Assembly (NCBI GenBank): GCA_910577365.1
Contig: CAJTMU010000006.1
Location: 10,758-74,757, forward strand
DNA length: 64,000 nt
DNA from: an uncultured Oscillospiraceae bacterium
GTDB lineage: Bacteria > Bacillota > Clostridia > Oscillospirales > Ruminococcaceae
Direction of reading: 5' to 3'
The position numbers were made by a program, and so were the translations under genes. The notes below the pieces were generated by a model. The model was given only the letters and a program-made list of their open reading frames with translations, did not search any database and was not told the DNA's origin. Every line of letters starts with the position of its first letter. Within the stretch, counting starts at the first letter, position 1. Below, piece after piece: positions 1 to 8,800 of the stretch.

Positions 1-1031
1 CTTGTTTTTGACAGCGCTTTAAGAGAGGTATCCAAGGGCAGGCTGCATTTCGCCGCGGAAAGTATCTCCTTTCCCTTTTTGTTCATACCAAGTACGCGAA
101 TATACGCATTGGGAGTCAGAAGCTGTCCCTTGTTAAGCCCCAGAAATCCGCATAACACCGCTCTTCTTATTCTCGCGAGGGTGTACCGTTTTGTCTTGGC
201 AAGGAAATAAAGCTCATCAAGCGTTCCCGCCTTCCTCACAGCTTTGTACAGCCTTTCCGCAAGCCCGTTTGCTCCATCGTAGAGCTGCTCAAAGTCCTCT
301 CTGTGCATTGCCCTCAGCCGAGACAGTATAGCTCGCTCAAGCCGCTTTATATCGGCATTCGGCGCTTCGATTTTGGGAGCGAGGCGCGAATAGTCCTCTC
401 CTCTTAATATCATCTTTCTGATAAGCGATGCCGATGAAAATTCTGCCGCCTCGTCGCTGTCATGAGCTGCGCCCACTCTTGCCGCGGTGAACGGCTCGAT
501 TGCGCTGCCCATGCTGTCCAGAGCGTTAAGATACTCTATTGCCAGAGTATTGTTGGGACTTTTCAGAACATCCGACACGTCGTCCGTGTATAGCTCCTTT
601 ACCACAGCCGACAGCGCTGCGGGATAGCTGTAACCGCTTTTCATCAGTCCGTGAAAGCTGTCTGTATGGAGTGCGTACTCGCACGCACTCGATGCCTCCC
701 TGAGCGCGGAAAGTTCTCCGCATTCGCTGCCGAACGACAGCATATCCACGCACCCAAGACTTTCAATGATTCCAACTGCTCCCGCCGCAAAGCCCTCGGC
801 GGCGGATAGGCTGTACATCGTCGGCAGCTCAATGACCAAGTCGACGCCGTTTTCCAACGCCGTTTTCGCTCTTATATACTTGTCAAAAACAGCCAAATCG
901 CCGCGCTGTGTGAAGCTGCCGCTCATAACAGCGGCGATATGGGTTGCTCCCACCTCGCGGGTCTTTTCAATCAGATACCTATGCCCATAGTGAAACGGGT
1001 TATATTCGCAAATAATTGCTGCTACCTTCAT
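1..1031 (-). CDS. tmcAL: tRNA(Met) cytidine acetate ligase TmcAL, 3' end cut by window edge
   Basis: The open frame starts at an ATG (complement of 1029-1031) and runs off the left edge, so about 343 residues are visible of a protein that is usually near 390-400. The start reads MKVAAIICEYNPFHYGHRY, with the nucleotidyltransferase HxGH-type motif (FHYGH), followed by GSFTQRGD. This matches the YlbM/TmcAL family, which uses acetate and ATP to put an N4-acetyl group on the wobble cytidine of elongator tRNA-Met in the cytoplasm. A purine-rich Shine-Dalgarno (AAAGGAG) lies just before the ATG. It is divergent from ackA, a pairing common in Clostridia and suggestive of an acetate link (inference). 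The symbol rests on the N-terminal motif and the neighbour. Confidence 0.88.
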   Translation of the reverse strand, partial: MKVAAIICEYNPFHYGHRYLIEKTREVGATHIAAVMSGSFTQRGDLAVFDKYIRAKTALENGVDLVIELPTMYSLSAAEGFAAGAVGIIESLGCVDMLSFGSECGELSALREASSACEYALHTDSFHGLMKSGYSYPAALSAVVKELYTDDVSDVLKSPNNTLAIEYLNALDSMGSAIEPFTAARVGAAHDSDEAAEFSSASLIRKMILRGEDYSRLAPKIEAPNADIKRLERAILSRLRAMHREDFEQLYDGANGLAERLYKAVRKAGTLDELYFLAKTKRYTLARIRRAVLCGFLGLNKGQLLTPNAYIRVLGMNKKGKEILSAAKCSLPLDTSLKALSKT

Positions 1032-1087
1032 TTTTTCTCCTTTAATTTACATTTGAATTTTCCGCACCAATTCATCTGCCTGCGGAA
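1032..1087 (-). repeat. Hairpin plus Shine-Dalgarno leader of tmcAL
   Basis: Arms TTCCGCA (1060-1066) and TGCGGAA (1081-1087) form a hairpin. On the coding strand it is followed by GGAAAATTCAAAT, an A-rich stretch and AGGAGAAAA directly before the tmcAL ATG. Very similar hairpin-to-SD junctions precede the genes at 4939 and 39913, and a weaker one precedes 54876. It may be a degraded member of the palindromic repeat family. Confidence 0.5.
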
Positions 1088-1267
1088 GCTTAAGCCAGCC
1101 TTAATTTTAAAGTTACGCTACACTGTATGGTCTGAGCTTTTAAATCGGCTTGCGGATAATTCCTGTGTGGGCGTTGAATTCAATTTTCGTCACTTTTACT
1201 TATTTTATTGGTAAGACTTTAATTCCGCAAGAGAAATGCTCTGTTCGTTAAATCTTTCTACCCTACC

Positions 1268-1296
1268 ATTTTACACCATAATCGCAAATAAATCAA
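1268..1296 (-). promoter_or_regulatory. Predicted sigma-A promoter for tmcAL
   Basis: On the minus strand TTGATT (1296-1291) and TAAAAT (1273-1268) are separated by 17 bp, which implies a leader of roughly 230 nt. Confidence 0.6.
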
Positions 1297-1314
1297 TTAT
1301 TTTTTGAAAACCTC

Positions 1315-1343
1315 TTGATTTTTTTTTCAAAAAGTACTACAAT
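1315..1343 (+). promoter_or_regulatory. Predicted sigma-A promoter for ackA
   Basis: TTGATT (1315-1320), a 17-bp spacer and TACAAT (1338-1343), about 70 bp upstream of the ackA ATG. It is back to back with the tmcAL promoter. Confidence 0.65.
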
Positions 1344-1413
1344 ATTATAGGAAATTTGTCGTTCGTGATAATAAACGGACGATTGTTAATTATATCGGAA
1401 AGGAAATAATTGT

Positions 1414-2616
1414 ATGAAAGTTCTTGTAATCAACGCGGGAAGCTCTTCCCTTAAGTACCAGCTTATCAATATGGAGGATGAAAGTGTCATTGCCAAGGGC
1501 AACTGCGACCGGATCGGCATTGACGGTCACATCAAGCATACCGCGTTTGACGGGAGAACGGTGGATACTGACTGCCCGTTCCCGACCCATACGGAGGCGT
1601 TTGAGAAGCTGGTTGAGGTATTGACGACGGGAGACGCCGCCGTGCTTTCGAGCATGAGCGAGATTTCCGCGGTAGGTCACAGAATCGTACAGGGCGCGGA
1701 AATATTTGACAAGACCACTTTGGTAACCGACGAGGTCATTCAGCAGATAGACGACCTCTCGGAGCTTGCTCCCGTACATAATCACCCCCACGCGCTGGCG
1801 CTGAGAGCCTGCAAAAAGGTTATCCCCGAAACCACCCCGCAGGTCGTTGTGTTCGATACCGCATTCCACCAGACTATGCCCGAAAAGGCATATATGTTCG
1901 GCATGCCCTATGAGTGCTACGAAAAGTATCATGTAAGGAAATACGGCTTCCACGGAACTTCTCACAGATTTGTTACACAGGCTTTGGCGGACGCGATGGG
2001 CAAAGATATCAAGGATTTGAAAATAGTTTCCTGTCATCTTGGCAACGGTTCTTCCATAACGGCGGTAGAAGGCGGAAAATCCGTTGACACGTCCATGGGA
2101 TTCACGCCGCTTGACGGCGTTATAATGGGTACGCGCTCGGGTTGCGTTGATCCTTCGGCGGTCACGTTTATCGCAAGCAAGCTGGGTCTTTCACCATCTG
2201 AGATGAGCGACTACCTTAATAAAAAATCAGGCTTCCTCGGAATTTCTGGAATATCCAGCGATAATCGAGATATTACTGCCGCTGCAACAAATGGAGATAA
2301 TCGTGCGAAATTGGTTGGTGAAATGCTGCGGTATGAAATAAAGAAATATATCGGTTCTTACGCGGCAATAATGAACGGGCTGGACGCAGTTATTTTCACT
2401 GGCGGCATCGGAGAGAATTCCGATGATCTGCGCGCGGATGTTTGCCGTAATATGGAATATCTTGGCATCAAGCTGGATGAAAAGAAGAATGAGGGAATGA
2501 ATGGAAAGCTTTGCAGGATTTCCGCTCCCGACAGCAAGGTAGAGGTTTGGGTGGTTCCCACCAACGAAGAGCTGCTTATAGCGCGCGATACGAAAGCGCT
2601 TGTCGAGGGAATGTAA
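1414..2616 (+). CDS. ackA: Acetate kinase
   Basis: This 400-residue protein has the usual length of the family. It opens MKVLVINAGSSSLKYQ, the N-terminal ATPase signature of acetate kinases, and contains HRIVQGAE, VFDTAFHQTM, HLGNGSS and a C-terminal FTGGIGENS motif. It interconverts acetyl phosphate plus ADP with acetate plus ATP in the cytoplasm, the last step of fermentative acetate production. No phosphotransacetylase gene lies beside it; the gene stands alone between a sigma-A-type promoter and a terminator. A Shine-Dalgarno GGAAAGGAAA lies upstream of the ATG. It is divergent from tmcAL, whose product consumes acetate. Function is secure from family knowledge. Confidence 0.98.
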   Translation: MKVLVINAGSSSLKYQLINMEDESVIAKGNCDRIGIDGHIKHTAFDGRTVDTDCPFPTHTEAFEKLVEVLTTGDAAVLSSMSEISAVGHRIVQGAEIFDKTTLVTDEVIQQIDDLSELAPVHNHPHALALRACKKVIPETTPQVVVFDTAFHQTMPEKAYMFGMPYECYEKYHVRKYGFHGTSHRFVTQALADAMGKDIKDLKIVSCHLGNGSSITAVEGGKSVDTSMGFTPLDGVIMGTRSGCVDPSAVTFIASKLGLSPSEMSDYLNKKSGFLGISGISSDNRDITAAATNGDNRAKLVGEMLRYEIKKYIGSYAAIMNGLDAVIFTGGIGENSDDLRADVCRNMEYLGIKLDEKKNEGMNGKLCRISAPDSKVEVWVVPTNEELLIARDTKALVEGM

Positions 2617-2626
2617 TTTAATCTTT

Positions 2627-2650
2627 AGCCCGCGGAAAACTGCGGGCTTC
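2627..2650 (+). terminator. Terminator-like hairpin after ackA
   Basis: Arms AGCCCGC (2627-2633) and GCGGGCT (2642-2648) lie 10 bp after the ackA stop. The T tract is short. A near copy with a better T tract follows at 2817. Confidence 0.6.
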
Positions 2651-2670
2651 AGCTTTTAGTAAAAGTTAAT

Positions 2671-2808
2671 GCAACGCAATGTTAACGCAGGAAATTTTTC
2701 GCGAGAGCCTGAATGTACAACACGCAGCGAAGCGAAGTGTTGCACATTCAGGCGGGTCGCGGAAAATTTCAAATTTAAATAGTTCAGTTTAGATCAACAT
2801 TTTGTATA
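2671..2808 (+). repeat. Interspersed palindromic element, copy R1
   Basis: Nested inverted repeats: outer arms AATGTT (2678-2683) and AACATT (2796-2801), middle arms GAAATTTTTCGCGA and TCGCGGAAAATTTC, and an inner stem GCCTGAATGT...ACATTCAGGC capped by a loop holding GCGAAGCGAA. The same scaffold with a different inner stem occurs at 11445, 11621, 14666, 54385, 54546 and 54708, with relatives at 57.6-59.8 kb. It has no coding potential and lies downstream of ackA. Confidence 0.85.
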
Positions 2809-2816
2809 TAGGTTAT

Positions 2817-2842
2817 AGCCCGCGGAAAACCGCAGGCTTTTT
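2817..2842 (+). terminator. Second terminator-like hairpin, after R1
   Basis: AGCCCGCGG and CCGCAGGCT arms followed by TTTTTG. It nearly duplicates the hairpin at 2627, so R1 lies between two copies of a terminator-like hairpin. Confidence 0.6.
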
Positions 2843-2858
2843 GTCAGTTTTTAGTAAG

Positions 2859-2936
2859 AGCCTGTTAAACATCTTTCAGCACATATATTACTGCGTTTAT
2901 TGCGTATTACTGCGTACGCTGTGTTAAATACAGGCT
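2859..2936. repeat. Imperfect hairpin or repeat fragment
   Basis: AGCCTGTTAAAC (2859-2870) is imperfectly complementary to GTGTTAAATACAGGCT (2921-2936). It may be a decayed palindromic element; the middle is an uneven series of ATTACTGCGT-like units. Confidence 0.35.
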
Positions 2937-2950
2937 ATAAAGAATAAGTC

Positions 2951-2979
2951 TTGACAAAAAGAAGGTTTTGTGGTAAAAT
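2951..2979 (+). promoter_or_regulatory. Predicted sigma-A promoter of the membrane/DUF4097 pair
   Basis: TTGACA (2951-2956), 17-bp spacer, TAAAAT (2974-2979). Because the -35 box occupies the first possible upstream start codon, translation must begin further down, at the GTG at 3017. Confidence 0.75.
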
Positions 2980-3016
2980 ATATTTGGTGTATTTTCAGCG
3001 CGAAGGGGGAAAAGCC

Positions 3017-3523
3017 GTGGAAGAGCTTCGGGAAACGCCGGATGACAATACAATCCGTTCCGCCGAAGAAAATTGCGGCGCGGATAACGGTTTCCGGACG
3101 GAGGATATGGCGGAGTATCCCATTCAAAGCGACAATTTAACCGAGCGCGTGATTGGCGGAAAAGTGAAAATAAAAGCCGCGATAAAACGCTTTTTTATTT
3201 CGTTTAAAGTCAAAGCGGCTTATTTTGCCTATATGATAGTTTTTTTGACAACCTTTGCGGTCATGCTGCTTTTTCTGACGCTGGCGGCTGTGGGAATACC
3301 AATGGGAATCATTTTCGGGGTTTTTGGTATTGCTATTAAGCTGTTTAAAGCAGATTTTATTATTACTCAGCTGGCTCCCGAGCTGATGATTTTCGGGGGG
3401 CTTGCTGCTGCCTGCGGCACTGCTTTCTGCGGACTGCTTGCGGTAAAAGCTGGGTTTATGGTATCACGGCTTTTTTTAAAAATAAAGCGTCGCTGTGACA
3501 GGCTGAGAGGCTGGGTCGGATAA
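3017..3523 (+). CDS. Small multi-pass membrane protein, partner of the DUF4097 protein
   Basis: The likely start is GTG 3017, preceded by a strong AAGGGGG Shine-Dalgarno and downstream of the predicted transcription start, giving 168 residues. The first ~45 residues are acidic and polar. Two to three hydrophobic segments follow (FLTTFAVMLLFLTLAAVGIP, then GIIFGVFGIAI and LMIFGGLAAACG), ending in a basic tail KIKRRCDRLRGW. The last base overlaps the start of the next gene, so the two are almost certainly co-translated. The arrangement resembles DUF1700-like/DUF4097 pairs of Firmicutes, where a membrane protein is encoded with a beta-helical envelope protein. Function unknown; the DUF1700 relation is an inference from topology and neighbour, not from a clear motif. 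Confidence 0.75.
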   Translation: MEELRETPDDNTIRSAEENCGADNGFRTEDMAEYPIQSDNLTERVIGGKVKIKAAIKRFFISFKVKAAYFAYMIVFLTTFAVMLLFLTLAAVGIPMGIIFGVFGIAIKLFKADFIITQLAPELMIFGGLAAACGTAFCGLLAVKAGFMVSRLFLKIKRRCDRLRGWVG

Positions 3524-4266
3524 TGGAGAAAAAGGTCAATGTGTTTCTGGCTGTCACAGCAGTTCTGACAATGATTTTCGGATGCTTTGCCTATTATTTC
3601 CGCAACGCGGAACACGATTCGGCACAGACGGGGGATATAGCATTCCCAATGTGCGAATATATCAATATAGAGATATTGAGATTGGATGTTGAAATAATAC
3701 CGTACGACGGCAAAAATATCCGTGTGGCGTATAAAAATGAAGTTCCGCTTGCTTTGGAGCTTGGAGATAATCGGCTGACCATAAGGGAGAGCGAGGAGTT
3801 TGTGATATCTCTTTTCGCGGGCAGCGAGGCAGAATTTGGTTTATATCTGTATCTGCCCGAGGAGAAATACCGTGAAATTACCGTATATACGGGCGGAGGA
3901 AATGTTTCCGTACGCGGCGCAGACTGCGAAAAAATGACGATTATAACCAACAGTGGTGATATATCCGTTGAGGATAACGCTTCACTTGTAAATCTGGTTA
4001 CAAGCACAGGCAATATCCTGCTGGATTTCGCCGAGGTCGTGCACGACAGTTCGGTGCAGTCCCGAAGCGGCAACGCGGATATTCTGATACCTGAGGACAG
4101 CTCGGTGGTCCTGGAGTTTGAAACGGATACGGGAGAGTGCGTGACTGAGCTATTTAATGGCAACGTGTACGGCAGTTATAAATACAGCTTCAACGGAGGC
4201 AGGCGGAGCATTTTCGCATCGCTTGAGTCCGGAACGTTAACAATAGGGGAGCGGGACGGCGCTTGA
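3523..4266 (+). CDS. DUF4097-type beta-strand repeat protein, membrane-anchored
   Basis: This 247-residue protein starts with a hydrophobic anchor (about residues 7-25) and then a long all-beta region with repeating short strands such as TVYTGGGNVSV, IITNSGDISV, NLVTSTGNILL and SVQSRSGNADILI. That pattern is typical of the DUF4097 putative adhesin beta-helix family, expected outside the membrane. It overlaps the previous gene by one base, so the pair acts together. No catalytic motif is visible. A regulatory or envelope-stress role is known for some relatives but cannot be shown here. Confidence 0.8.
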   Translation: MEKKVNVFLAVTAVLTMIFGCFAYYFRNAEHDSAQTGDIAFPMCEYINIEILRLDVEIIPYDGKNIRVAYKNEVPLALELGDNRLTIRESEEFVISLFAGSEAEFGLYLYLPEEKYREITVYTGGGNVSVRGADCEKMTIITNSGDISVEDNASLVNLVTSTGNILLDFAEVVHDSSVQSRSGNADILIPEDSSVVLEFETDTGECVTELFNGNVYGSYKYSFNGGRRSIFASLESGTLTIGERDGA

Positions 4267-4342
4267 TTCCGGATCGGACGGCAGAGTTTATCCGTTGGAA
4301 TTGACAATTGATATATACCGGCAGAAAGGACGGAAAATTCCG

Positions 4343-4750
4343 ATGAAAAATTTCAGGCATGTGATTACCATGACCTCAACGGCACAGGAACAGTACTGCA
4401 ATTTATCCTTTGAGGTGGAGGAATGCGTGCGCAGAAGCGGCATAAGCGAGGGTATTTGTGTGGTGTTTTCGCAGCACACCACGTCCTCGGTTTTTCTGGA
4501 AAACGACCGTGAAAATCTCTATAAGGACTGGTCGGAACTTCTCAGCAGCGCCACCCAGTGCAAGGTGCATTATATGGTGGATTATACCAGCGCGGGGAAG
4601 GCTCATATGAAGCAGATACTATTGGGTGCGTCGGTAACTATACCTATATCGGAAGGCAAGCTTGATCTTGGTCCTCGCCAGTATATCATGTACGGGGATT
4701 TTGACGGCTGCCGTGAAAAATCTGTTGTAGTGAAGATAATAGGCGAGTAA
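4343..4750 (+). CDS. YjbQ/UPF0047 family protein
   Basis: The ATG at 4343, preceded by AGAAAGGA, is preferred over a TTG at 4295; it gives 135 residues, the usual family size. Family signatures include SQHTTSSVF, KAHMKQILLGAS, EGKLDLGPRQYI and a terminal FDGCREKSVVVK. Members have been linked to thiamine phosphate synthase-type activity in complementation tests, and their physiological substrate is uncertain. The sequence is rather divergent: family members usually have HTTAG and WQ where this one has HTTSS and RQ. It lies 76 bp after the DUF4097 gene and could be in the same transcript. Confidence 0.8.
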   Translation: MKNFRHVITMTSTAQEQYCNLSFEVEECVRRSGISEGICVVFSQHTTSSVFLENDRENLYKDWSELLSSATQCKVHYMVDYTSAGKAHMKQILLGASVTIPISEGKLDLGPRQYIMYGDFDGCREKSVVVKIIGE

Positions 4751-4814
4751 TAAAAAACGCCATAAAGATCTTGGTTTGAAATAAGCTGTGAAAGCCAACA
4801 TCTACAAACCGCCC

Positions 4815-4935
4815 TCGCAGGAATTTTCTGAATGCCGGCGGTAAGGAGGTGTGAAACGATGTCTTATCGCCGGGCTAATGAAACCCGCGGCAGGCGGGTG
4901 CAGTGATGTGGAAAATTCAAATAAAATAAGGAGAA
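4815..4935 (+). repeat. Palindromic leader element before the GT2 gene
   Basis: It runs from CGCAGGAATTTT to GTGGAAAATTC and ends in AAATAAAATAAGGAGAAAA immediately before the ATG at 4939. The segment GGCGGGTGCAGTGATG matches GGCGGGTGAAGTGGTG in the leader at 39773. The left and right GAATTTT/AAAATTC blocks pair, as in the R family. The Shine-Dalgarno of the next gene is therefore part of the conserved element. Confidence 0.55.
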
Positions 4936-4938
4936 AAG

Positions 4939-5868
4939 ATGCTTTCTGTAATAATTCCCGCATATAACGAGCAAGAAAATATCGCGAATACCGCCGAGGT
5001 TATATCGGGGATACTGGATGCCGAGGAAATTGAATTTGAGATGATTTTCGCCGACGACGGTTCCAAGGACGGAAGCTGGGCAGAGATATGCCGCCTTAAC
5101 GCAGATGACCCGCGGGTAAGAGGTCTTAGGTTTTCGCGGAATTTTGGCAAGGAGGGCGCAATTTTCGCGGGACTCAGAGCGGCGGAGGGCGACTGTGCGG
5201 TGCTTATTGACTGCGACCTTCAGCACCCGCCGGAGCTTATACCGCAGATGTACCGTATGTGGGAACGCGGTGCAGAGGTTGTGGAGGCGCGCAAGTCCTC
5301 CCGCGGACGCGAAAGCCTTTTCTATAAGCTCTTTGCCAAAGGCTTTTACAAGCTTATGAGATCTTCATCGGGGATAAATTTGGACGGGGCAAGCGACTTC
5401 AAGCTGCTGGACAGAAAAGCAGTGAATGCGCTGAACGAAATGCCTGAGCGAATGACTTTTTTCAGGGCACTGTCGGGCTGGGTTGGCTTCCGCACAGAGC
5501 ATATCGAGTTCGACGTAAAGCCACGTAACGCGGGAAAAACCAAATGGAACTATAAAAAACTTTTTATCTTCGGAATAAACTCCGTTACTTCATTTACAAA
5601 TTTCCCCATGCACGTAATCACGCTGATAGGCGTAATTTTTGGGATATTTGCTGTGGTGATGGGGATACAAACTCTTGTTAACTATTTCAGCGGCAGCGCA
5701 GCCGACGGTTTTACCACGGTGATACTGCTGGTGTTGATACTGGGCGCATGCCTTATGATAGGGATAGGCATAATCGGATTTTATCTGTCAAAAATTTACG
5801 AGGAGATCAAGCGCAGACCGCGCTATATCATTTCGGAATATACTAAAAGAATGCGGCGAAAGGAATGA
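4939..5868 (+). CDS. Family 2 glycosyltransferase, polyprenyl-phosphate type
   Basis: A 309-residue protein: GT-A domain (about 1-225) with VIIPAYNEQENI, the nucleotide-binding FADDGSKDG (38-46) and the metal-binding DCD (91-93, IDCDLQHPP), followed by two membrane helices (about 226-290) and a basic tail. This is the DPM1/GtrB-like arrangement, in which a sugar is moved from a nucleotide donor to a lipid carrier at the inner face of the membrane. The stop overlaps the next gene's start by four bases (ATGA), so it is translationally coupled to the YfhO-like protein, which could be the enzyme using the lipid-linked sugar (inference). Donor and acceptor are not determined. Confidence 0.92.
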   Translation: MLSVIIPAYNEQENIANTAEVISGILDAEEIEFEMIFADDGSKDGSWAEICRLNADDPRVRGLRFSRNFGKEGAIFAGLRAAEGDCAVLIDCDLQHPPELIPQMYRMWERGAEVVEARKSSRGRESLFYKLFAKGFYKLMRSSSGINLDGASDFKLLDRKAVNALNEMPERMTFFRALSGWVGFRTEHIEFDVKPRNAGKTKWNYKKLFIFGINSVTSFTNFPMHVITLIGVIFGIFAVVMGIQTLVNYFSGSAADGFTTVILLVLILGACLMIGIGIIGFYLSKIYEEIKRRPRYIISEYTKRMRRKE

Positions 5869-8800
5869 ATCAGTTGAGCGGGTTGAGCGGATCGGGTATG
5901 CCGAGCTTGAGCGAGGCGAAAAATGGTAATTTTTTTACAAGGAATTATATTTTGCTTGTGTCGGCGCTGCTGCCCGCTGCTGTTCTTTTTGCGGCATATA
6001 TTATATTTGGTATCTATCCTTTTGGGGAGAGATCGGTTCTTTCGCTCGACCTCAACGCGCAGTACGTTTACTACTTTGACTATATGTACGACGTACTGGC
6101 GGGGAAGGAGAGCCTTTTTTACTGCTGGAGCAGAAATCTTTCGGGCGAGTTCGCGGGGATAATCGGCTATTACCTTGCCAGCCCGTTTAACTGGATAGTA
6201 TGGGCGTTTCCCAGAAAGATGATAACCGAGGGTCTTATGGCTATGATGGTAGCCAAGGCAGGCGCGGCGGGGCTTACCTCAGCAATATTGCTGAAAAAGC
6301 AGCGCGGATATTCAAACTGCACCGCCGTTACCTTTTCGGTGATGTACGCGCTGTGCGGCTTCTTTATCGTGCAAACCATGAACCCCATGTGGCTGGACGG
6401 TCTTCTGGGACTGCCGCTGGTCATTATGGGAATAGAGCGCCTGTGTGAAAAAAAGAGTTTTGCATTGTACGTTTTGTCGCTGTTGTATGTTTTTGTGACA
6501 AATTTCTATATCGGCTATATGATAGGGATATTCTCCGCGCTTTATTTTGTGTACTTTATTCTTTCAAACCGCTCGGAAAAGATCCGGGGAGCTTCGGTGA
6601 TAGTGGTGTACGGCTTTTCTTCACTGGCAGCTATTCTGATGTCCTGCTTTATGATAATGCCGGTTTATATGTCCCTTTCCAACGGTAAATTTGCTTTCAG
6701 CACTCCTGACTTTACCCCTGTGGAGAACTTCAATATAGCGGATATTTTCATAAAGTTGTTTCCCGCCACCTATGACACGGTGCGCATGGAGGGATTGCCG
6801 ATTTTGTACTGCGGAACGCTGGCGCTGGTGATGGCGGCGGCTTATTTCGCTTCGCGGAGATTTTCCGCGCGGGAGCGTGTTTCAGGCGGAATACTGATTG
6901 GGATTCTTGTGCTGTCAATGTATATCCGACCGATAGATATGCTGTGGCACGGCGGACAAATGCCGAACTGGCTGCCGTATAGGTACAGCTTTTTTGTAAT
7001 ATTCCTGCTTTGGATCTTTGGAGCACAGGCGTTTGACGGTATAAAAAAGCTCCGTCCAAGAGCGATAGGCACGGCATTTGTGATTCTTCTGGGAATGCTG
7101 CTGTATTCTGACTGCAACGCTGGACACGAATTTTACGACACAAATCTTATTATTGTCATTCCGCTGCTTCTGCTTGCGGTAATGAGCATAATGGCGGCAG
7201 TGTATAAAAAATTCGGCGGTCATATGTTTGTAAAAGTGACGATAACAGTGCTGGTAAGCCTTGAAATGCTGCTTAACACCGCGCTTACCCTGTTTGATAT
7301 GGACGAGGACATAATTTTTTCGGACAGATCAACCTATCTCGGAACAATACCTTATTCCCGAAAAATAACCGATGCCATTCACGAGATGGACGATGGCTTT
7401 TACCGTATGGAAAAGACCTATCACCGCTGTGTGAACGATCCGATAGCACTGAGAATGTATGGAATGAGCCACAGCTCCAGCACGCTCAATTCAAAAGCTA
7501 TACAGCTTCTGAAATCCCTTGGCTTTTCCGCAAGGGAGCATTATACCCGTTATGATGGCGCAACGATGCTGACGGACGATATTTTCGGAGTAAAATATGT
7601 GCTTTCGCAGTATAAATGTTATGTGCCGTATGAAAATAAAGTTCCGATTGAGAACGAGCTTAACGTTACGGTTTACAAGAATGAGGACGCGCTGGGTATC
7701 GCGTATCTTGCTGATAAGGAAATCATTGGCTATAGTTTCAGCGAGTATTCGCCATTCCTTTCGCAGAATCGTCTGGCTTCAATGTTGACCGGCAATAAGG
7801 CGCTGACGGTATTCAGGACGCTGTCCAATTCTTCAGTATCTTTTGATAGTCATAATATAACCGTCGGAGAAACTACTGATGCTCATTCCAGCTTCCGTAA
7901 GATAAACGACGGAGACGCGTGGATATCCTATGACATTACCATGCCTGAAAGCGGTGCAATTTATATGTACCTCCCGACGGATTATGAGCGGGAAACTCAG
8001 CTGTATATAAATGATCAGTATCTTTCAAACTACTACATGAATGAGAATTACAGCATAGAATATCTGGGTACGTATGATGAGGGCGAAACGTTTAATCTGA
8101 GGATAGATCTTCTTCAGGATGCTTTGTATTTCAAGAATCCTCAGTTTTATTATATTGACAGTGATTCCCTGCAGCGCTTTGTTGATATAATGGGAGAATT
8201 TAACGAAGAGACAAGTGTTGAGGTAAATTCACAACAAACCGAGCTGAATATTGAAGTAAACGCTGAAGAAGACTGTGCACTGTTTACCACTATACCTTAT
8301 GAGAAGGGGTGGACGGCATATGTTGACGGCGAGGCGGCAGAAATAAAGGCTTCGTTGGACGATGCGCTGATTTGTTTGGATATCTCAAAGGGCAGCCATA
8401 GCGTAACGCTAAGGTTTTTCCCCGCTGGTCTTGAACTTGGATTGATTTTCTCATCCAGCGGAGCAATGCTGTTTCTGATAATGCTGCTTATAAGCGCTGA
8501 GGTAAAGCGTCATGCCCGAGTTGCTGCAATAAAAAACGGCAATGAACCGTCATCGCGCCCCGATATTAAAGAGGATAACGAGGAAATCGTAAGTGAGGAT
8601 TCCGACAGTGCCGACAGCCCCGAAAATATTAGCTCTTCCGAAGAAAACGAGGATGGCGAAGAAGACCCGTTCAAGCTGTTTGACGAGTATGAGAGCGATT
8701 CTATTGATGAGATAAACGAGGTAATAGAGGATTCATCTGAAGATGAATCTTTTAAGACGTCCACTATGATGATATCCGAGGTTAAAAGTATTGACGATGG